Of a stretch of DNA of 64,000 nt, positions 58,250-64,000 are shown in pieces. Under the pieces are notes generated by a model. It made no database searches. It saw only the letters and a program-made list of their open reading frames with translations, and had not been told where the DNA came from. The translations under genes and the position numbers were made by a program. The stretch's first letter is position 1. Each line of letters begins with the position of its first letter. This DNA is from Lucinisca nassula (Eukaryota > Mollusca > Bivalvia > Lucinida > Lucinidae), in contig CAUZLF010000747.1 of assembly GCA_963580285.1 (NCBI GenBank), forward strand, positions 62,001 to 126,000, written 5' to 3'.

Positions 58250-58540
58250 ACCCCAAGTTCAGTTTTGTTTACTCACCGCCATAAGGCATTGCTTCTGTTA
58301 CAGTTTATTATTGGCATTGTTCATCTTTGCCTGTATATATACTATCGTATCTTTCTGATTTTTTTGGTAGCGTTTAGGTCACGCTGATGTTAATAATCGG
58401 TCCTTTGTGTTTCCTGCTTGCGATGTTTGTTGTTGTTTAAATGTCGTTGCATTATGACAATGCTTCTTTCCATTGGGGGTGGTAGATAGAAAGAAGGTTG
58501 CAGGTAATTGTATCGATTTCAGATCTCTGCCTTCACTTCT
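58250..58540 (+). mobile_element. Diverged Penelope-like tail
   Basis: CACCGCCATAAGGCATTGCT, TGTTACAGTTTATTATTGGC, AATTGTATCGATTTCAGATC. Confidence 0.5.
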
Positions 58541-58659
58541 GTTAAGGGAGATTGCTACTTGAGGCAGAATATCATAATCTACGGGTCAAATAAACTTTGT
58601 ATGCGCGCAAAATAAAGTTTGTTTATCATGTTCATTCCATATGTGACCATTTCATACAG

Positions 58660-58766
58660 GCGGAACTCTTCTAATCTCGAGACCCATGGCTCAGTGAATG
58701 CTCGCAAACCACATGATGTGCTATCAACCGACCAAGAACCCGTTTACAACAATACAAATGATACTG
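58660..58766 (+). CDS. Exon 3: cytoplasmic juxtamembrane segment
   Basis: Acceptor TTTCATACAG|G, donor ACTG|GTAAGA. Entering in phase 2, the 107 bases stay open and encode a polar, tyrosine-bearing stretch (RRNSSNLETHGSVNARKPHD then VLSTDQEPVYNNTNDT). EPVYNNT may be a phosphotyrosine docking site (inference). It leaves in phase 1. An open 306-base frame runs through it into the intron, but both splice sites are good. Confidence 0.72.
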
Positions 58767-59304
58767 GTAAGAAGTACCACAATCTCTGTTTCTGCACAAA
58801 CAAAAACAATCTCTCTCTCTCTCCCCTTCTCTCTCTCTTTATGATAGCGTGCGAGCGCGGATGCGTGCGTGACTGCTTTTGTCTCTCAATGATAACATGT
58901 GTGCGTGGATGGAGGCATACGTGAGCGTGTCCGCGTAAGAGGCATGCAGCACATTCAATTCCCCTTTTCGTGCATTTTCTAACAACATGAAACCTTTTAT
59001 AAAGGAAAGAACCATATCTGAAAAAAAAAACACTTCCTATATCCCACTCGAGCCGCTCGGATGAAAGTAAAATGAGCAAGAGGGTCGATTCCCTGACCCA
59101 GTCGTCAGTGAGTGGTTGTAAGCATATAGACTATGCATAATCAGCCAAGTTAGAAAATTGCGGTGGGTATCACTCCCCATCTTAAGGACTTCACCATTTG
59201 TGATGACGCGAAGCCACTTGTTGCGAAATAAATTCGATTCCGGACGGGCCCGCATCTTCTGACATGAAAGTCGTAATAAATGTTGAAGCATTACACAAAA
59301 ACGC

Positions 59305-59378
59305 ACACCCCTTGAAGGATTCTAACCCGGACCGGTCGGGTGAGAGTCCAATGCTCTAACCCTTGAGCCAAAGAGTCA
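59305..59378 (-). mobile_element. tRNA-like SINE head, minus strand
   Basis: Sense strand TGGCTCAAGGGTTAGAGC (A box) and CCGGGTTAGAATCC (B box). Stem pairing is poor for a real tRNA. Confidence 0.6.
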
Positions 59379-59940
59379 ACGCTCTGACGCAGTTGCCTGA
59401 GATTGGTTAAAACCCTTTAAGCTATGCATGGCCTACTAACTTCAAGGTAGATAACATCTGCAACACGGTACCGAAGCTATTTGAGCGTTATACAATTTTG
59501 TAACAATTTGCAGTCTATTTACATAAGTGTGCACATAAAATTAGATTAAAATGACTGATGGTCCTTTTGCGGACTGGCGGACTGGCATAAATAGCAGTAA
59601 TACGTTGCAGGATTATGGTTTTGGACGACTGAATGGTAACTATTTTGTATATAGTACGGGGTCATATTTAAAAATCGACATCCTAGTACTCATCGAATAA
59701 TGGCAGATGTTTTGTTAAAATGATTAACTGATAGGCAATTATAGGCTACTGTTTTTGAATCGACATGCTGCCAAGACTATATCAGCGTGTGAGGCTGTAC
59801 CCAAAATATGACGCCACAAATATACAAAATACTATTCTTCGCTCAGAGGACTTCATTTCGACTTAATGTTGCCGGTAAGTGTTTGGTATTTTCAAATAAC
59901 GAGAATACTATTCAATGGTGATATTTTATTTGCTGATTGC

Positions 59941-60226
59941 CAGCCTCGGTAGCTCAGTCGGATGTGCGTCTGACTGGTGATCATAAGGACGCGGGTTCAA
60001 TACCTGCCGGGGTCGGCAACATTCTTTCGTGGAAATTGATCATGAAACAATCTTTTCTAAGGTTATTCGCTCCCTTCCGCTGATTCAAGAAGGGCAGTTG
60101 TCAGTTTCTGGCGAAAGAATGTGCACTGTATTGGTTAACCGCAAACGTATACGCTTGCCCAGGAAAAGTGTGGATAGGTAAATTGACCGGCTCACAACTG
60201 ACCTAAAATAGTGTTGACTGGGTCGT
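59941..60226 (+). mobile_element. tRNA-derived SINE, GGTCGTTAAA end
   Basis: The head GCCTCGGTAGCTCAGTCGGA and GCGGGTTCAATACC give A and B boxes. The body has GGGCAGTTGTCAGTTTCTGG, CGTATACGCTTGCCCAGG and ends GTTGACTGGGTCGTTAAA. The head lacks full tRNA pairing, and a ~210-base conserved-looking body follows. Confidence 0.75.
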
Positions 60227-60236
60227 TAAATAAGTT

Positions 60237-60540
60237 CTGAACTTAGATCCTTTGGAAGCAAGGAATACATCAAATAAACGAAAATAGCAGACTCGGTTTT
60301 ATTGAGACTGTTCATAACCAGTGGTGAAATGTGCAACACTGGTCACGCCCACTAGCACCGGCTTAAGCAGAACTCTATTTTCAAAATGATACAAACTGAA
60401 CTCAGTGATCCCAAAGGACCAGAAAATATAATCTGCACTATGATGATGTACGGGGAGACATTTTACGGCCGCCACACGGCACAACACCAGCTACAATGAA
60501 AATAAATAAGTTCTGAAGTTAGATCCTTTGGAAGCAAACT
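60237..60540 (-). mobile_element. Family B hammerhead repeat without ribozyme core
   Basis: ATCCTTTGGAAGCAAGGAAT, TACGGGGAGACATTTTACGG and ACACGGCACAACACCAGCT; a second TAGATCCTTTGGAAGCAA at 60521 implies a step of about 278. Confidence 0.65.
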
Positions 60541-60829
60541 CCAATACAAACAAACAATTTGCTGATAAAAGTCAATACACATATATAATGTAGATAACTT
60601 AGGTCATGAGTTGTATTGGTATAACATATTTTATCACGAAATATGCCTATTGCTGGGCCGATTTCAGATGAAAAATAATATCAAATGTTTTCGGTGATTA
60701 AAACGTTAGTAATAAAGAGTTGTGATATCAATACCAATACATTAAAGCTCAAAATGCACAAAATCCACTTACAATATAATTAGGGGTTCATCAAATCTTA
60801 GTATTTAGCTTCACTACAGCTGGTGTGTG

Positions 60830-61080
60830 GGAATGTGTGGCGGCGGTAAAACGTCTCCCTGCCCTACATCATAGTGTAGATTATATTTTCTTGTCCTTTT
60901 GGGATCATTGATTCCATTGTGGAATTTTGAAAATATCTGAGGGTCACTGGTGAGGCCTAATTGGCCGAAACTAGCTAGTCTGGCCCAGAAAACATGTACA
61001 CTTCATATATTTCAGTTCTGTGGTGTATTCCTTGCTTCCAAAGGATAACCCTTTTATAGAACGTATTTATAAAGAACTAT
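60830..61080 (+). mobile_element. Family B hammerhead repeat, sense
   Basis: ACAGCTGGTGTGTGGGAATG, GGCGGTAAAACGTCTCCC, the ribozyme, then TTCAGTTCTGTGGTGTATTC and CCTTGCTTCCAAAGGATAAC. Confidence 0.7.
60941..60986 (+). ncRNA. Hammerhead ribozyme, family B, core mutated
   Basis: Stem I GGGTCA/TGGCCC with one wobble, stem II GGCC-TAATT-GGCC, GAAA, stem III CTAG/CTAG, site GTC. The core reads CTGGTGAG instead of CTGATGAG, so it is probably inactive. Confidence 0.75.
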
Positions 61081-61374
61081 CGTCTTATTCTTACAAAAAG
61101 TGTTTTAAAAGTACTAAGCGTATTATTGAATGGAACAGAGAATTAGTTCTTTGTCTAAAACATTTGTTTTTCCATGTTTTTTCTTTCATGCCAGTAAATT
61201 AATTTCCATGCAATTTCTTTCATGCCAGTAAATTAATTTCCATGCAATTAAAGTATGGCACTATTATGTTTGTCTCAACGTAAGTAGTTCACACAAACTT
61301 GTTGCCGTATATGAGAGCGTCAACTGTCTGTATTCATAAATGTATTTAAACGATAAAATAGTTTTCAATATCAG

Positions 61375-62310
61375 TTTTGTTTGTTTGATTTGAGTTTTAA
61401 CATCCCCGTCAACACCGTGAAGGTCATTTTGGAGACGCTGCTTCCCATTTTTGTGGGAATTTTACCCGACATTGAGATACAATGACATCTCAAGCCCTAC
61501 AGCCTAATGAAACAAATACCGTCAGACTCTCACCGCTTTGCCTGGGCAGGCTTAGATCCTCTAAGCTGTTTAACAGTACTCTTGTGGGGGTCGGTTTCAG
61601 CTCTGCGTGGCAGCAATCATGCAGCCCATCTATTTCTTCAAGCCCCGATGGGCGGGGGTCGATTCAATATCAGTATTGCCATAATATTTGAGCTGTCTAG
61701 TCAAATTCACTCAACAATTTCAAACTGTGGGACTATCCTGCTGTAATTTTCTAATTTAAATCTTACGTGTGACTACACGTCTGCATCGCTATTGCCAGAA
61801 GATAATTTTATAATAGTTAGAGAAAAGTTGTTTAAATTTCCTTATTTCTTTTTTTTATTTTTTTTGAAGTTTAACCTCCCAATCAACACTGTAAAGGTCA
61901 TTTTGAATACGTTGCTTCCAATTTTGTGGGACGTTTACCCGGCATTTAGATGAAATGGCTTCTCAAGCCCTGCCGCCCAGTGAAACAAATAGGATTTATA
62001 AGCATGGGCGGGCCGACTCACACCGCATTGCCTGGGCAGGCTTATATCCTCTAAGCTGTTTACCAGTACTCGTGTGGGGGTCGGTTTCAGCTCTGCACAG
62101 AAGCATCATGCAGCCCAACTATTTCTGGGGGCGGGGGCCGATTCAATATCAGTATTGCCGTAAAATTTGAGCTGTCTAGTCCAATTCATTGAACAACTTC
62201 TAACTGTGGAACTGCCTGCTGTAATTTTCTAATTTAAATCTTACACGTCTGCATCGCTATTGCCAGAAAATAATTTTATAACAGTTAGAGAAAAGTTGTT
62301 TTAATATGTA
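61375..62310 (-). repeat. 468-bp tandem duplication containing two SINE-like copies
   Basis: Each unit has the GGGACGTTAAACCTCAAATC SINE-like repeat (61375-61661 and 61850-62141, minus strand) followed by the same 160-base flank (AATATCAGTATTGCC, GAGCTGTCTAGTC, TAATTTTCTAATTTAAATCT, AGTTAGAGAAAAGTTGTTT). The shared flank ends are 468 bp apart. Confidence 0.85.
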
Positions 62311-62527
62311 AAGAAGAGTAGGAGTAATTTGAAAATATGACCCGTGATGGAAAAGGGACCTTATGGTTATCTGAAAGTGCTTCCTTTTGAACCAAACACG
62401 TTACAGACGTCATTCAGATATCATTTTATAGGTAATGGTGAACACTAGACTGAATTGCAATGGTGATTGATAATCAAACCATATAATTTGCACAAAAATG
62501 CAAAAAATCAAACGACATTAGTTTTTA

Positions 62528-63378
62528 TATGCCACCGGAATCAAAGATTTTGGGCATATAGTTTTTGGTCTGTCTGTTTGTCTGTCCGCAAAAACCTTAA
62601 TATTGGACATAACTTTTGAATGGTAACTGATAGGGCTTTCATATTTCACATGCGCATTCCTTGTCACAAGACCTTTCAAGAATTTCCATAAATTTTGACA
62701 TCGTGACCTTGACTTTGACATTTGATATACTTTTGACCTTCTTTTAAAAACTTTAACATTGGCCATAACTTTCGATTGGTAAGTGGTAGGGCGTTCGTAT
62801 TTCACATGTGCATTCCTTGTCACAAGACCTTTCTAGTGGTACCATAATGTATGACCTCATGACCTTGACATTGTCGTCTGACCTACTTATTAAAATTTTA
62901 ACATTGGCCACAACTTTCGATTGGTAAGTGGTTCAACTTTCATATTTCACATGTGCATTCCTTGTCGCAAGACCTTTCTTGTGGTACCATAAAATTTGAC
63001 CTCGTGACCTTGACCTTGACGTTTAGCCTATTTTTTAAAAACTTTTGCATAGTCCATAACTTTCGATGGGTAAGTGATAGGCTTTTATATTTCATGTGCA
63101 TTCTTTTTCACAAGACCTTTCCAGTGGTACCATAATTTTTGAACTCGTGACCTTGACCTTGACGTTTGACCTACTTTTTAAAAACTTTAATATTGGCCAT
63201 AACTTTCGATTGGTAAGTTATAGGGCTTTCATAGTTCACATGTGCATTCTATGTCACAAATCCTTTCCAACGATTCAATAATTTATGACCTACTTTTGTA
63301 AGACTTGAACATTGGCCATACCTTTCGATTACTTAGTGATACTGCTTTCATATTTAACACGTGCTGTCCGGGGGCATC
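62528..63378 (-). mobile_element. Array element, ~145-157 bp monomer, with inverted ends
   Basis: The ends are TATGCCACCGGAATC and the mirror of TCCGGGGGCATCA. CATGTGCATTCCTTGTCACA recurs near 62650, 62806, 62951, 63091 and 63238, with TAACTTTCGATTGGTAAGTG and GACCTTGACCTTGACGTTT. Confidence 0.75.
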
Positions 63379-63947
63379 AGTGTTTCCCAATCACATCTTG
63401 TGTTTCGGTATATGCTTATACGCTTGTTTATAGTGCTGTGTAAAAGTGGACACCCGAATCTTCCCAAAAGTTTTTCATCTTGAGAAGCGGTTCAGGGTTG
63501 CCAGGTTATTTTGGATTCGATGTTAACAGTGCGGATAAATTTGCATTTATTATGCAAATTAGCAATATGTTAAACGTTTCGAAAACTAGGGACAGTGCTC
63601 TTTTCATATGCTTCATCTAGAAGAGCCTGGCCATGCTAACGAACTAATTCGAATTTTAGCACGCGCTTTTATGCAAATTAGTTTGTCGATCACCATTCAC
63701 CATTGAAATTCAGTCCAGTGTCTAACATGCTCTGTAAAATGACATTTTAGTGAATGTTTACCTAATTATCAAAACAATTAAAATACTATGGTGGTATTAT
63801 ATCAGTTGAATTCTTCGTTTAGGTTTCATTTCGATTTTATATTGTGTAATGTGTAAGAGTATGACCAATTACAACTGCGGCTAACTACCTTCATTCAATT
63901 TCTATAAGATTATTTATTTATTTATTTATTTATTAATTTTTCCAAAG

Positions 63948-64000
63948 GTTCCAGAGACATCGAAAGTGACGACTGGAGGCAAAATAGACTATCAAACCAG
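63948..64000 (+). CDS. Exon 4: further cytoplasmic segment, runs off the window
   Basis: Acceptor TTTTTCCAAAG|GT. Entering in phase 1, the last 53 bases stay open to the edge and encode GSRDIESDDWRQNRLSNQ. No domain can be named from so little. The acceptor is AAAG rather than CAG, so this exon is less certain than exons 2 and 3. Confidence 0.6.

Larger units (their letters stand above)
50355..58659 (+). other. Inferred intron 2 of the receptor gene, 8.3 kb
   Basis: Bounded by GTACCG and CATTTCATACAG. Phase 2 (ag) plus the first g of exon 3 makes an arginine codon. The contents are repeats listed separately plus unassigned sequence; 52546-53690 holds no feature I can support. Confidence 0.65.
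58767..63947 (+). other. Inferred intron 3 of the receptor gene, 5.2 kb
   Basis: Bounded by GTAAGA and TTTTTCCAAAG. It holds a CT-rich microsatellite (58810-58840), SINEs, family B repeats, a 468-bp duplication and an array element. 61081-61374 and 63379-63947 show nothing else apart from a (TTTA)n run at 63911-63933. Confidence 0.6.

Noticed and set aside
59941..60017. A functional tRNA gene
   Set aside because: Imperfect cloverleaf and a SINE body directly attached.

Overview
This window is animal nuclear DNA, most likely from a bivalve mollusc. The evidence is a split gene with good splice sites, very dense repeats, tRNA-derived SINEs (one with the Nin-type 3' domain known from molluscs), pearl/Helitron-like elements carrying satellite arrays and ACGG microsatellites, and Penelope-like retroelements. 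I cannot fix the genus from sequence alone. Nothing bacterial or viral was seen.

The only host gene I can support runs on the + strand through the whole window. A single large exon (1-1833, open at the left edge) encodes a cysteine-rich ectodomain of tandem EGF/furin-like repeats. After an inferred 48.4 kb intron, a 118-base exon (50237-50354) encodes a transmembrane helix with a basic stop-transfer end. A 107-base exon (58660-58766) encodes a polar juxtamembrane stretch, and a fourth exon (63948-64000) runs off the right edge. All three junctions keep the frame (phases 1, 2, 1) and begin and end with GT/AG. Together they describe a type I receptor whose cytoplasmic domain lies beyond the window.

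Almost everything else is transposon-derived intron. The main layers are: (i) Helitron-like elements with a hairpin next to AACAAGAG at one end and AGCTCACC or AGCTCGCC at the other, filled with 145-168 bp tandem arrays (2758-4957, 7066-9469, 21554-25850, 26334-29597, 41783-43930); (ii) five Penelope-like reverse transcriptase copies or fragments with their abundant 3' tails, the best at 30604-32480; (iii) short repeats that carry textbook type I hammerhead ribozymes, arranged in 380-384 bp tandem arrays (34446-35515, 38853-39420) and as 5'-truncated single insertions (19640-19828, 30172-30287), plus a second diverged family (39760-40200, 46076-46570, 57796-57841, 60830-61080); (iv) SINEs of at least four kinds; (v) DNA transposons and MITEs: a Tc1-like element (10752-12397), a 4.7 kb element with perfect 26-bp inverted repeats (33441-38138), a 1.56 kb foldback element (48206-49767), TTAA-flanked piggyBac-like MITEs and a Tigger-like MITE.

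The repeats are nested up to four levels, and in several cases the interrupted sequence can be rejoined, which gives insertion order and exact target sites. The most interesting signal is the set of hammerhead-bearing tandem repeats, which look like animal retrozymes probably mobilised by the Penelope-like machinery found beside them.
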